64,000 nucleotides of DNA, from NCBI GenBank assembly GCA_963741985.1, contig CAVUKD010000003.1, forward strand, positions 248,001-312,000. Direction: 5' to 3'. The notes below the pieces were generated by a model that was not told the origin of the DNA, made no database searches, and saw only the letters and a program-made list of their open reading frames with translations. Within the stretch, counting starts at the first letter, position 1; every line of letters starts with the position of its first letter. Both the position numbers and the translations under genes were made by a program. Source of the DNA: Cryomorpha sp963741985 (GTDB lineage: Bacteria; Bacteroidota; Bacteroidia; Flavobacteriales_D; Cryomorphaceae). Shown piece after piece: positions 28,818-36,468 of the stretch.

Positions 28818-28974
28818 AGAATGTTCCAATTTCTGAAAGTTTAGGTATTTAACTGAAAGATGCCTATTTGCAGACTTGAAAGTTTAATTTGGAGTAGCTT
28901 TGCGGTAAATCTTCTATATGGTGCTATTATAGGTGTCAAAAACGAAACTGACCTCAAATATTCAGTAATCGAAA

Positions 28975-29088
28975 ATGGAAATTAAAGGAAAATGGCTACG
29001 TGAGGAGGTCTTGAGAAGTAATGAAAGACCATTTCCGGGATATATTTTTAGCGGATATCTTAGTAAAGAAAATCCCAATGAAAAATAA
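28975..29088 (+). CDS. Possible 37-residue ORF or remnant
   Basis: ATG 28975 reads MEIKGKWLREEVLRSNERPF and ends KENPNEK at TAA 29086-29088. It lies between the decayed T9SS-type gene and the convergent DUF4293 gene. No family recognised. It may be one more fragment of the same decayed segment. Confidence 0.25.
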   Translation: MEIKGKWLREEVLRSNERPFPGYIFSGYLSKENPNEK

Positions 29089-29104
29089 GATTCCAGATTA
29101 AAAT

Positions 29105-29581
29105 TTACCGTATCCGATCCAAAGACTTCACCAAAGCTTCATCGCTCTTAATGCCACGAACGGCCAGAAAGCAAAAGACAATTCCCGCAACAGGCATATA
29201 AAAACCGGCGTGATACAATACGGATAAGTTTCCCTTAAAAAGCTCCGCGTTGATAGCATCGATGGCGAAGAAAAGATAAACGACATATCCCAGATTCAAT
29301 AAAAAAGAGAGCCTCACTATCCGAAGCTGTGCGATACGATTGCGAAACATAAAGATGGCCAGCAACGGAACCAAAACAGCCTGCGCTCCGAAAACCCAAG
29401 CCGGAAAAGCAAAAGGCCCGGTCATTTCCACGACCTGACTCTGCACATTAAAAACACCAAACATGGCGTATTCCACCACTTCAGATTCATTTGCATAAAA
29501 ATGCGCAAAAGGTAAAAAGAAAGTCAAAGCTCCTGCAATAGAAGCCAATGCCAAATAAATAGACTGTACACGTTGGATCAT
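29105..29581 (-). CDS. DUF4293 membrane protein
   Basis: 158 residues with four transmembrane helices: ~8-25 (IYLALASIAGALTFFLPF), ~60-78, ~88-106 and ~125-145 (GFYMPVAGIVFCFLAV). It begins MIQRVQS, the usual start of DUF4293 proteins, which are specific to Bacteroidota and regularly lie next to rho, as here (divergent, 431 bp apart). Function unknown. The C-terminal codons (SDEALVKSLDRIR) have a diverged duplicate at 27462-27504. Confidence 0.85.
   Translation of the reverse strand: MIQRVQSIYLALASIAGALTFFLPFAHFYANESEVVEYAMFGVFNVQSQVVEMTGPFAFPAWVFGAQAVLVPLLAIFMFRNRIAQLRIVRLSFLLNLGYVVYLFFAIDAINAELFKGNLSVLYHAGFYMPVAGIVFCFLAVRGIKSDEALVKSLDRIR
29110..29152 (-). repeat. Right copy of the 43-bp direct repeat (DUF4293 3' end)
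   Basis: This is the 3' coding end of the intact DUF4293 gene and the partner of 27462-27504 (8 mismatches in 43, same orientation). Confidence 0.75.
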
Positions 29582-30012
29582 AAAATGGGATTTTCTGCGA
29601 CTTCAAATATAGACTTAAATCCAAAAAGTGAAAATGAAATGTTTTTGAGATTGTATTCGGTTGAATAAATTTTTAATGGTTGGATATCTGTCAGTTTTAC
29701 CCGTTTTGCTGCGTGCCAAAGTTGCGCTTGGTATGAAAACCTCGCCGGCCTGTGCCATCACCGTGGACTCGATAAAATTCGCTATAAATTTGATTCCACG
29801 AAACTTAATCTCCACCTGCAACGTAATTTCCACGACTTTTACAAGATATTAACCTCCGTTTGTTATTTTTTTTCAACGGAATAAATGTCAAATCATCATT
29901 TTGTTGTATCATTGCAGCATCGGACACGGCCATAATTTATTCACTCTGGTCTTGATTTTCCAAAAAGTCCTCATATAAAGTAAAATTACACAACTTAACA
30001 TTTCATTCGTAG
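29582..30012. other. Intergenic region between divergent DUF4293 and rho
   Basis: 431 bp without a credible gene. CAAATATA at 29604-29611 reads TATATTTG on the minus strand, a full -7 consensus ~22 bp before the DUF4293 start. On the plus side TATCATTG near 29914 is a one-mismatch -7 box about 90 bp before rho, leaving room for a long leader. Long rho leaders are often used for autogenous termination; no specific structure is claimed here. Confidence 0.45.
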
Positions 30013-31866
30013 ATGTACGATATAATTGAATTAAACGGTAAAAAAGTAGCCGATCTGCGCACTATTGCCAAAGACCTTAACATTAAGAAGACCGAGTCGC
30101 TCAAAAAGCAAGACCTCGTGTACCGAATCCTCGACGAGCAAGCGGTGAATCCACCTGCAAAAAGCAGTTCAAAACCAGCTTCTGACGCTCCCTCTGAGGA
30201 TAAGAAACCTGAAGAGAGACGCCCCCGTCCAGCAAGACCGGCGGCCAGAAGAAGCGACGACAAGGTTGCCTCCGATGATTCGAAAAAGAAGGAAACTGAC
30301 TCTTCTGAATCGAAACAAAGAGCAGAAACTTCGGATACCAGCCGCAAACCACGACCTCGTCCGAATCCGAGGGATAAAAAATCAGACAATGCGAAAAGCA
30401 CTTCTGAAAAACCTGCCGATAAGCCGAAAAGCGATGATAATTCTCGAAAAGATCAGGAGCAGAATCGTCAAAATAATTCGCAGCAAAATAACCCTCCGCG
30501 AACTAACGAGAAAACGCCAAGACCGCGCAACGATAATCGCGATGATAGCCGACGCAGTTCTGTAAACCGTCCAAAATCGGATTCAAGAAATGACAACCGC
30601 AGCGATAGCGGTAACGACAATCGGAGCGACAACCGTGAAAATCGAAATGACAACCGTGAAAATCGAAACGATAACCGCAATGATAACCGTCACAATCAGA
30701 AAAATGACAATCGCAATGATCAAAAGCAAAAACGCGATGACTTCTACAATTTTGACGGTCATGTAGCCACTGAAGGTGTGTTGGAAATCATGCCTGACGG
30801 GTATGGTTTTATGCGCTCATCAGATTATAATTACCTCAACTCACCTGACGATGTATATGTATCACAGTCGCAGGTAAAACTTTTCGGACTCAAAACCGGT
30901 GATACTGTGGTAGGATATGTACGTCCTCCAAAAGAGGGCGAAAAATATTTCCCACTTATTAAAGTAGAAGAAATCAACGGACGCGACCCCGATTTTGTCC
31001 GCGATCGTGTACCTTTTAAATACTTAACCCCACTTTTCCCACAAGAAAAATTCAATCTTGCTGGCGACAATCGCAATATCAGCACCCGCATTATCGACCT
31101 CTTCGCCCCTATCGGTAAAGGTCAGCGTGGATTGATCGTATCGCAGCCAAAAACCGGTAAAACCACATTGCTCAAGGATGTGGCCAATGCCATTGCTGCA
31201 AATCATCCGGAAGTATATTTGATCATACTCCTTATCGACGAACGACCTGAAGAGGTAACCGATATGAAACGATCGGTACGTGCAGAAGTAGTTGCGTCTA
31301 CATTTGACGAACCAGCTGATCGCCATGTAAAAATCGCCAACATCGTATTGGAAAAAGCCAAGCGAATGGTAGAATGTGGACACGATGTGTGTATCCTCCT
31401 CGACTCGATCACACGATTGGCAAGAGCTTACAACACCGTATCTCCTGCCTCCGGTAAAGTACTTTCAGGGGGTGTGGATGCCAATGCTCTTCATAAACCG
31501 AAACGCTTTTTTGGGGCAGCCCGAAAAATTGAAAACGGTGGCTCACTCTCTATTTTGGCCACAGCCCTTACCGATACCGGATCGAAAATGGATGAGGTCA
31601 TCTTCGAAGAATTTAAAGGAACTGGGAACATGGAACTTCAGCTCGACCGAAAAATTTCGAACCGAAGAATCTTCCCGGCTATCGATATTACTGCTTCGGG
31701 TACGCGTCGTGAGGATTTGCTTTTGTCGAAAGACGCACTGCAGCGAATCTGGATTTTGCGTAAGCATATCGCCGATATGAATCCTATCGAAGCGATGGAA
31801 TTTGTGAAAGGACGTATCGAACAGACCACTTCAAACGAAGAGTTTTTGATTTCGATGAACGGATAA
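30013..31866 (+). CDS. rho: Transcription termination factor Rho with long disordered insertion
   Basis: A 617-residue hexameric RNA-dependent ATPase that ends transcription. Domains in order: an N-terminal helical Rho-N/SAP-like domain (1-46, MYDIIELNGKKVADLRTIAK), a ~200-residue low-complexity insertion (~48-246) rich in Arg, Asn, Asp, Lys and Ser (NDNRSDNRENRNDNRENRND), the OB/cold-shock primary RNA site (~248-320, GVLEIMPDGYGFMRSS), and the RecA-like motor. The motor has Walker A QPKTGKTTLL (~378), Walker B DVCILLDSITRLARAYN, the Q-loop region GGVDANALHKPKRFFGAARK and the R-loop/arginine-finger region LDRKISNRRIFPAID. E. coli Rho (419 residues) lacks the insertion; similar inserts are known in Bacteroidota Rho, and the one in Bacteroides thetaiotaomicron has been reported to drive phase separation. 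DUF4199 follows 13 bp later. Confidence 0.97.
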   Translation: MYDIIELNGKKVADLRTIAKDLNIKKTESLKKQDLVYRILDEQAVNPPAKSSSKPASDAPSEDKKPEERRPRPARPAARRSDDKVASDDSKKKETDSSESKQRAETSDTSRKPRPRPNPRDKKSDNAKSTSEKPADKPKSDDNSRKDQEQNRQNNSQQNNPPRTNEKTPRPRNDNRDDSRRSSVNRPKSDSRNDNRSDSGNDNRSDNRENRNDNRENRNDNRNDNRHNQKNDNRNDQKQKRDDFYNFDGHVATEGVLEIMPDGYGFMRSSDYNYLNSPDDVYVSQSQVKLFGLKTGDTVVGYVRPPKEGEKYFPLIKVEEINGRDPDFVRDRVPFKYLTPLFPQEKFNLAGDNRNISTRIIDLFAPIGKGQRGLIVSQPKTGKTTLLKDVANAIAANHPEVYLIILLIDERPEEVTDMKRSVRAEVVASTFDEPADRHVKIANIVLEKAKRMVECGHDVCILLDSITRLARAYNTVSPASGKVLSGGVDANALHKPKRFFGAARKIENGGSLSILATALTDTGSKMDEVIFEEFKGTGNMELQLDRKISNRRIFPAIDITASGTRREDLLLSKDALQRIWILRKHIADMNPIEAMEFVKGRIEQTTSNEEFLISMNG

Positions 31867-31879
31867 GCTTTCGCCAAAA

Positions 31880-32398
31880 ATGGCAAAACATCCCAATATA
31901 AATATTCCCATTCGAGTCGCATTGGTATTGATTACCGTGCGACTCGCATTTTTTTTCGCCGATTATAATTGGCCACCTTTCGAAATGGTTTATGCCTTTT
32001 TCACTTTTGGGGGGTTGATTCCGCTTTGTCTGTATGGCATTTGGCCGCGTAGTGAGCTTAATTCATTCTTCAAGGATCTGAAAGATTCTTTGCGAATGAT
32101 GTTGGTTTACGGGATTATCATGTTCATTTTTACGATTATTTTTTATGCATTTGTTGACACGTCATTCTTTCCGGAAAAGCAAACGGAGATTGTAAAAAGA
32201 GCGATTGAAGGCTCTCCGGATGCCGATGTTTCAAAGCTACAGGCAAATGCTGAAAACTTCTTTTCGCTCCAAAATTTTTCGGGTCTTCTGCTGCTTGTTC
32301 TAATGGCGGCCTCATTATTTTACGCAGTGTTTTTTACAGCAATTAAGCGGGTTTTGTTCGGGTATTTAGCGAAAAAGCAAAATTCAGGCATACAGTAA
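31880..32398 (+). CDS. DUF4199-like membrane protein
   Basis: 172 residues with four hydrophobic segments (~9-27, ~35-53, ~72-92, ~135-158) and a periplasmic or cytoplasmic loop around 95-130 (FPEKQTEIVKRAIEGSPDAD). The arrangement (two close N-terminal helices, a third helix, a charged loop and a final helix followed by a short basic tail) matches DUF4199 proteins of Bacteroidota. It begins 13 bp after rho, so it is cotranscribed with it. Function unknown. Confidence 0.75.
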   Translation: MAKHPNINIPIRVALVLITVRLAFFFADYNWPPFEMVYAFFTFGGLIPLCLYGIWPRSELNSFFKDLKDSLRMMLVYGIIMFIFTIIFYAFVDTSFFPEKQTEIVKRAIEGSPDADVSKLQANAENFFSLQNFSGLLLLVLMAASLFYAVFFTAIKRVLFGYLAKKQNSGIQ

Positions 32399-32505
32399 AA
32401 TTTTAAATTTAATTCGGCGTCATTTCTTTAGCCGAATGTAAAGATTTTACTTTCCGTGGGGCATAAGCAATGCATGATGTTTTCTGTTTTGAAATACATA
32501 GACAC

Positions 32506-32559
32506 TTTTGAAACACATAGCCACATTGAAAACATAGGGTATCCACATAGAAATGAAAA
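32506..32559 (+). repeat. Cassette-flanking repeat, left copy
   Basis: It begins ttttgaaacacatagccaca and continues through acatagggtatccacatag. It is closely similar to 32878-32930 in the same orientation, and a partial third copy (ttttgaaatacatagacac) lies directly before it at 32487-32505. Such CATAG-rich sequences commonly border GxxExxY genes in Bacteroidota. Confidence 0.65.
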
Positions 32560-32618
32560 TTTAGTGTATAATGACTGGCAATCACGAATGTGAATAAACT
32601 CACCTTTTTTTCATTAAA

Positions 32619-32855
32619 ATGAATGTTGCCATGGAAACAACTCAGAAGCTAATCGAAGCATTGAAAGCAATGGAAGGCATCTTACCAATACACGAAGCAG
32701 TTATTTTAACCTATATGAAGCAGCTTGAAAAACCCAAAGGAGTAATCATCAATTTCAATTGAACGAATATTTTTAAATTTGGGCAACAAACTTTTGTTAA
32801 CGAAATATATGCGCATTTGCCAAAGGAGAAAGATATGTTTGTAACATACCAATAA
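32619..32855 (+). pseudogene. GxxExxY-family (PDDEXK_3) gene remnant with in-frame TGA
   Basis: One frame from ATG 32619 to TAA 32853-32855 is interrupted by TGA 32760-32762 (codon 48). The first part reads KLIEALKAMEGILPIHEA, then MKQLEKPKGVIINFN; after the stop it continues TNIFKFGQQTFVNEIYAHLP. This is the C-terminal third of a GxxExxY protein (PD-(D/E)XK-like fold, family PF13366), whose usual form is IELKA-x-EG-I-x-HEAQ-x-LTY(L/M)K and G-x-(L/I)INFN. The N-terminal part with the GxxExxY motif itself is absent. CATAG-rich repeats lie on both sides (32506-32559 and 32878-32930), so the whole is a degraded copy of the dispersed cassette. The family's function is not established. Confidence 0.75.
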
Positions 32856-32877
32856 ATTAGTTGCTTGAGGTAAATTG

Positions 32878-32930
32878 TTTTGAAACACAGAGACACATAG
32901 AAATCATAGGGTATTCCCATAGAAAAAAAA
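32878..32930 (+). repeat. Cassette-flanking repeat, right copy
   Basis: It begins ttttgaaacacagagacaca and continues through catagggtattcccatag. It matches 32506-32559. Downstream, 33019-33056 carries ttcctatgtgaaaccctctg, the reverse-oriented relative usually seen at the far edge of such cassettes. Confidence 0.65.
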
Positions 32931-33072
32931 TTCTTCGCGGTGTGAGAGAAAATAGGTTTCAAAAAGATTTTAAATGCGTTTTCGGCATAACTTATCGCAC
33001 CCGCTGATTATCCAAAACCCTTTCCTATGTGAAACCCTCTGTGGCCTATTTGGTTCCAACCTTAGCACAACC

Positions 33073-34440
33073 CTACGAAATACCAGCAATTATCTCCTCC
33101 CCAAGTTTTTCAAAATCAATCCCGTCAAAATTCCCGCTACTCATCATCAGCAGCGTTTTGCCGTGCCAATCAATTTGCCGCAAGGCTTCAATCAACCGAT
33201 CTGAATCGGTAAAAACCTCAATATTTGAGGTTCCAAAAGCAGCAACGACTTCCTTTTTCGAAAGAGCCTCCAGCTTTTTGTGCTGCACCACTTCCGGACT
33301 GAAATAAACGAAAGCACGATCTGCTTTTTCCATCGCTCCACCGTAAAGCGGGAGAAATTTCTTATTCAAACTGCTGAATGTATGAAGCTCCATGCACGCT
33401 ATTAGTTCCCTTTCGGGAAATTGCTGCTTCAATGCACTGGTAGTAGCTTTGAGCTTGCTCGGTGCGTGCGCAAAATCTTTGTAAAAAACGAAATCAGAAG
33501 CTTCAGCAACTTTTTCAAGCCTTTTTGAAGCTCCTCTGAAATCGGAAAGTGCGCTGTAAATTTCCTTTTCGGAGAGGTCCAGAAGTTTCAGCACTTCCAC
33601 TGCACCGCTGATATTTTGAAGATTGTGCTCACCAAATACTTCGATGGGAAAATCTCCTACGCCGGTGTTCAACGTTGTTTTTCCATTCGCAATTTCGTGT
33701 GGATGTGTATCGTAACCAATTGTTTGAATATTGGAAGTTGCATTTTCTGCCAAACCGGCCAAAACTTTGTCGCCCTTGTAATAAACCAACGTGCCGCCCG
33801 GCTCGATCAATTCAATAAATCGCTCAAACTGGCTCACATAATTATCCCAAGTCGGAAAAACATTTATATGATCCCACGCGATTCCGGTTATCAAGGCGAT
33901 ATTTGGTTTGTACAAATGAAATTTTGGCCTTCGATCGATTGGCGAGGATAGATATTCATCGCCTTCAATGATTGCGATATCCGCATCTTCCGATAGTTTC
34001 ACCATACAATCATAACCTTCGAGTTGGGCGCCTACGAGATAATCTGTATTCAGATTTTGCTTTTGAGCAACATGAAGCAGAATGCTTGTAATCGTGGTTT
34101 TACCATGGCTTCCACCAATAACAACGCGCTTCTTATCTTTGGTCTGCTCATAGATATATTCGGGATATGAATAGATCGGAATACCAAGTTCATTTGCTTT
34201 TGCCAATTCCGGATTATCGGCACGCGCGTGCATTCCCAGCACCACTGCATCGAGATCGGGATAAATATTTTCGACATTCCAACCGAGATTTTCTGGCAAT
34301 ATTCCCTGCTTACTCAATCTGGATTTGGACGGTTCGAATATCTCGTCGTCACTGCCCGTAATGGCAAACCCCTTGCGGCTTAGCGCGATGGCAAGATTGT
34401 GCATGGCGCTTCCGCCCATGGCAATAAAATGAATTTTCAT
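33073..34440 (-). CDS. mpl: Mpl-like Mur ligase (UDP-MurNAc : L-Ala-gamma-D-Glu-meso-DAP ligase)
   Basis: A 455-residue cytoplasmic ATP-dependent ligase that recycles wall tripeptide onto UDP-MurNAc. It has the N-terminal MurC/Mpl Rossmann domain (MKIHFIAMGGSAMHNLAIAL; MurC proper has G-I-G-G-x-G-M-S), the central ATP motif GGSHGKTTITS (~107-117), the metal/carbamate region IEGDEYLSSPIDRRPKFHLY, the WDHINVFPTWD block and a C-terminal ligand domain (GASKRLEK, DFAHAPSKL). The DEYLSSPIDRRPKF stretch and the absence of a MurC-type DE(S/A)D signature favour Mpl over MurC. It stands alone on the minus strand beside the GxxExxY remnant. Confidence 0.88.
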   Translation of the reverse strand: MKIHFIAMGGSAMHNLAIALSRKGFAITGSDDEIFEPSKSRLSKQGILPENLGWNVENIYPDLDAVVLGMHARADNPELAKANELGIPIYSYPEYIYEQTKDKKRVVIGGSHGKTTITSILLHVAQKQNLNTDYLVGAQLEGYDCMVKLSEDADIAIIEGDEYLSSPIDRRPKFHLYKPNIALITGIAWDHINVFPTWDNYVSQFERFIELIEPGGTLVYYKGDKVLAGLAENATSNIQTIGYDTHPHEIANGKTTLNTGVGDFPIEVFGEHNLQNISGAVEVLKLLDLSEKEIYSALSDFRGASKRLEKVAEASDFVFYKDFAHAPSKLKATTSALKQQFPERELIACMELHTFSSLNKKFLPLYGGAMEKADRAFVYFSPEVVQHKKLEALSKKEVVAAFGTSNIEVFTDSDRLIEALRQIDWHGKTLLMMSSGNFDGIDFEKLGEEIIAGIS

Positions 34441-34595
34441 GGCATGAACTTACAACGGGAAATCCTGTTATATCTTCGACCTCAAATCCCTTTTTACACA
34501 GGGTATTGTTACTTTAGCGAAAATGAATTCGCATTATTTATTAAAGCTGATATTTCATAAGCTTTTCATGAAAATGACAAAAAAACAATCCTCCT

Positions 34596-35456
34596 ATGAA
34601 AATATACCCCATAGAAACCGGAAATTTTAAACTCGATGGCGGCGCCATGTTTGGCGTAGTTCCAAAGTCGCTTTGGTCGCGCACAAAAACCGCCGACGAA
34701 AACAATATGGTCAGTTGGGCTATGCGCTGTATGCTTGTTGAATACAGCGACCGACTCGTCCTCATCGATACCGGCATTGGCGATAAGCAAAGCGAAAAAT
34801 TCTTCAGCCATTTCTATCTTTTTGGCGACGACAGCCTCAAAAAATCTATCGAAGCACTCGGATTTGGAATGGATGAAATAACGGATGTTTTTCTCACACA
34901 TCTTCACTTCGATCATTGCGGCGGCGCAATAAAATACAACGCCTCAAAGGAACGGTATGAGCCGGCATTTCCAAACGCAACCTATTGGAGCAATGAGAAG
35001 CACTGGGACTGGGCGACAAACCCCAACGACCGCGAAAAAGCTTCCTTCCTGAAAGAGAATATTTTGCCCATCCAAGAATCTGGTCAACTGAAATTCATAA
35101 ACCGCGATGGAAGATGGAACAAAGGTGAGTTTCTTCCCGGATTTAAGGTCTTTTTTGTAGATGGACATACGGAGAGTCAGATGATTCCTTACATTTCTTA
35201 CCAAAACAAAATAGTGGTCTATGCTGCTGACCTACTGCCTTCTGCGAGTCATGTACCCATGCCTTATATTATGGGATATGACGTGCGACCTCTGGAAACA
35301 TTGAAAGAAAAAGCCATATTTCTGGATAGCGCAGCCAAGGAAGAACACGTTATCTTTTTAGAACATGATTACGAGAATGTTTGCGCAAGGGTGGAAATGA
35401 CTGAGAGAGGGGTTCGTCTGAAAAACACCCATTCTTTTGCGGAAATTTTTGGATAA
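34596..35456 (+). CDS. Metallo-beta-lactamase-fold hydrolase
   Basis: A 286-residue enzyme of the MBL superfamily, cytoplasmic (no signal peptide). The zinc site is complete: THLHFDHCGG with His102, His104, Asp106 and His107, then VDGHTESQMIPY, AADLLPSASH (bridging Asp) and FLEHDYE. The N-terminal part (IETGNFKLDGGAMFG, then VEYSDRLVLIDTGIG) and the ~60-residue insertion after the HxHxDH motif resemble the N-acyl-homoserine-lactonase-like subfamily. The substrate cannot be assigned: it may be a lactone or other ester hydrolase. A 10-bp hairpin lies right after the stop. Confidence 0.85.
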   Translation: MKIYPIETGNFKLDGGAMFGVVPKSLWSRTKTADENNMVSWAMRCMLVEYSDRLVLIDTGIGDKQSEKFFSHFYLFGDDSLKKSIEALGFGMDEITDVFLTHLHFDHCGGAIKYNASKERYEPAFPNATYWSNEKHWDWATNPNDREKASFLKENILPIQESGQLKFINRDGRWNKGEFLPGFKVFFVDGHTESQMIPYISYQNKIVVYAADLLPSASHVPMPYIMGYDVRPLETLKEKAIFLDSAAKEEHVIFLEHDYENVCARVEMTERGVRLKNTHSFAEIFG

Positions 35457-35459
35457 AAA

Positions 35460-35487
35460 CAATCCCGTGCCACCAAACACGGGATTG
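35460..35487. terminator. Perfect 10-bp hairpin after the MBL-fold gene
   Basis: CAATCCCGTG and CACGGGATTG are exact complements separated by an 8-base loop, starting four bases after the stop codon. There is no U tract on the plus strand (GCAACATT follows), so it may act with Rho or as an mRNA 3' protector. It would have a T-run on the minus strand. Confidence 0.55.
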
Positions 35488-35516
35488 CAACATTGCTGAC
35501 TGAAAAATTCTAGCCT

Positions 35517-35630
35517 ATGAAAATACAGCTCAACAAAAGAAGAAAGTTTGCATTTCGACTAAAATCTCATTTCTCAAGAATCAGACCGAAATATGTATTG
35601 CTTTTACTGTTCGACGATATCAACGTTTAA
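35517..35630 (+). CDS. Possible small basic ORF (37 codons)
   Basis: ATG 35517 reads MKIQLNKRRKFAFRLKSHFS and ends LLLFDDINV. It is strongly basic at the start and hydrophobic near the end. It lies between the hairpin and recR. The rest of the 35488-35851 gap shows only promoter-like TAACTTTG at 35665-35672. It could be chance. Confidence 0.2.
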   Translation: MKIQLNKRRKFAFRLKSHFSRIRPKYVLLLLFDDINV

Positions 35631-35839
35631 TTTGTTACTTTCCGTATAGAAAAATAATGATGATTAACTTTGCTTAACGTTGGTTTAGATATTTTACATT
35701 CCTGAATACCAGCGGATAACTTTCAACTTGGGATAACACAATTAAATAATGCTTAGACCATTCCAACTATGGGTATTCCAATCTCGAATCGCCTACAAAT
35801 TATAAGTTTTGGGGTGTGTCGTGGACACAATGGTTTGTG

Positions 35840-35847
35840 TATTTTTG
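35840..35847 (+). promoter_or_regulatory. -7 promoter box directly before recR (TATTTTTG)
   Basis: A perfect TAnnTTTG match ends only four bases before ATG 35852. Transcription would begin at or within a few bases of the start codon, giving a nearly leaderless message. The nearest -33-type TTTG (35808-35811) is 28 bases away, longer than usual. Confidence 0.4.
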
Positions 35848-35851
35848 CCAC

Positions 35852-36466
35852 ATGATTCCTTCCAAGTATATTGAAGATGCCGTGAATGAGATGGCATCGC
35901 TGCCGGGAGTTGGCAAAAAAACTGCATTGCGCTATGTGCTCGACATGCTTCGCCGCAGCGAGCCTGAAGTTGAGCGTTTTGCGAAAGCGTTTCTCGACCT
36001 GCGACAGAATATTAAGCTCTGCTCTGTGTGCTACAATATTTCGGATACCGAAATTTGCCCCATTTGCAGCAGCACACACCGCGACAGATCAATCATCTGT
36101 GTGGTGGAAGACCTCCGCGACGTAATGGCACTCGAAGCCACGCATCAATACAAAGGATTGTATCACGTCCTCGGCGGAAAAATATCGCCCATGGATGGAA
36201 TCGGCCCAACAGATTTGAATATCGGCGGCCTTATCGAGCGGGCTGCCCTTCCGGAAACAGCCGAATTAATTCTCGCGCTTTCGCCAACCATGGAAGGAGA
36301 TACAACAGCATATTTTCTCTACAAAAAATTTGAGAAGCGCGCCGAAATCGAAATTTCAACGCTCTCGCGCGGAGTGGCTGTCGGCGACGAATTGCAATAC
36401 GCCGACGAAGTGACTTTGGGACGATCTATTTTGCAGCGAACGCCTTACGATAAATCATTGAGTTGA
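35852..36466 (+). CDS. recR: Recombination protein RecR
   Basis: A 204-residue RecFOR-pathway protein that helps load RecA on gapped DNA. The start is placed at ATG 35852 (MIPSKYIEDAVNEMASLPGV); the frame is open from a GTG at 35816, but those twelve residues are not RecR-like. Features in order: an N-terminal helix-hairpin-helix (LPGVGKKTALRYVLDMLRR), a C4 zinc finger (CSVCYNISDTEICPIC, ~57-72) and a Toprim domain (ICVVEDLRDVMALE, then LYHVLGGKISPMDGIGP, and the C-terminal RGVAVGDELQYAD). Its TGA stop is 2 bp before the ATG of the next gene, suggesting translational coupling. Confidence 0.96.
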   Translation: MIPSKYIEDAVNEMASLPGVGKKTALRYVLDMLRRSEPEVERFAKAFLDLRQNIKLCSVCYNISDTEICPICSSTHRDRSIICVVEDLRDVMALEATHQYKGLYHVLGGKISPMDGIGPTDLNIGGLIERAALPETAELILALSPTMEGDTTAYFLYKKFEKRAEIEISTLSRGVAVGDELQYADEVTLGRSILQRTPYDKSLS

Positions 36467-36468
36467 GG

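Noticed and set aside
30003..30401. 132-codon minus-strand ORF across the start of rho
   Set aside because: It is a shadow of the low-complexity rho insert, whose codon bias keeps the opposite strand open.
35816..35851. Longer RecR start at GTG 35816
   Set aside because: The extra twelve residues (MSWTQWFVYFCH) are not RecR-like, and the -7 promoter box falls inside them.
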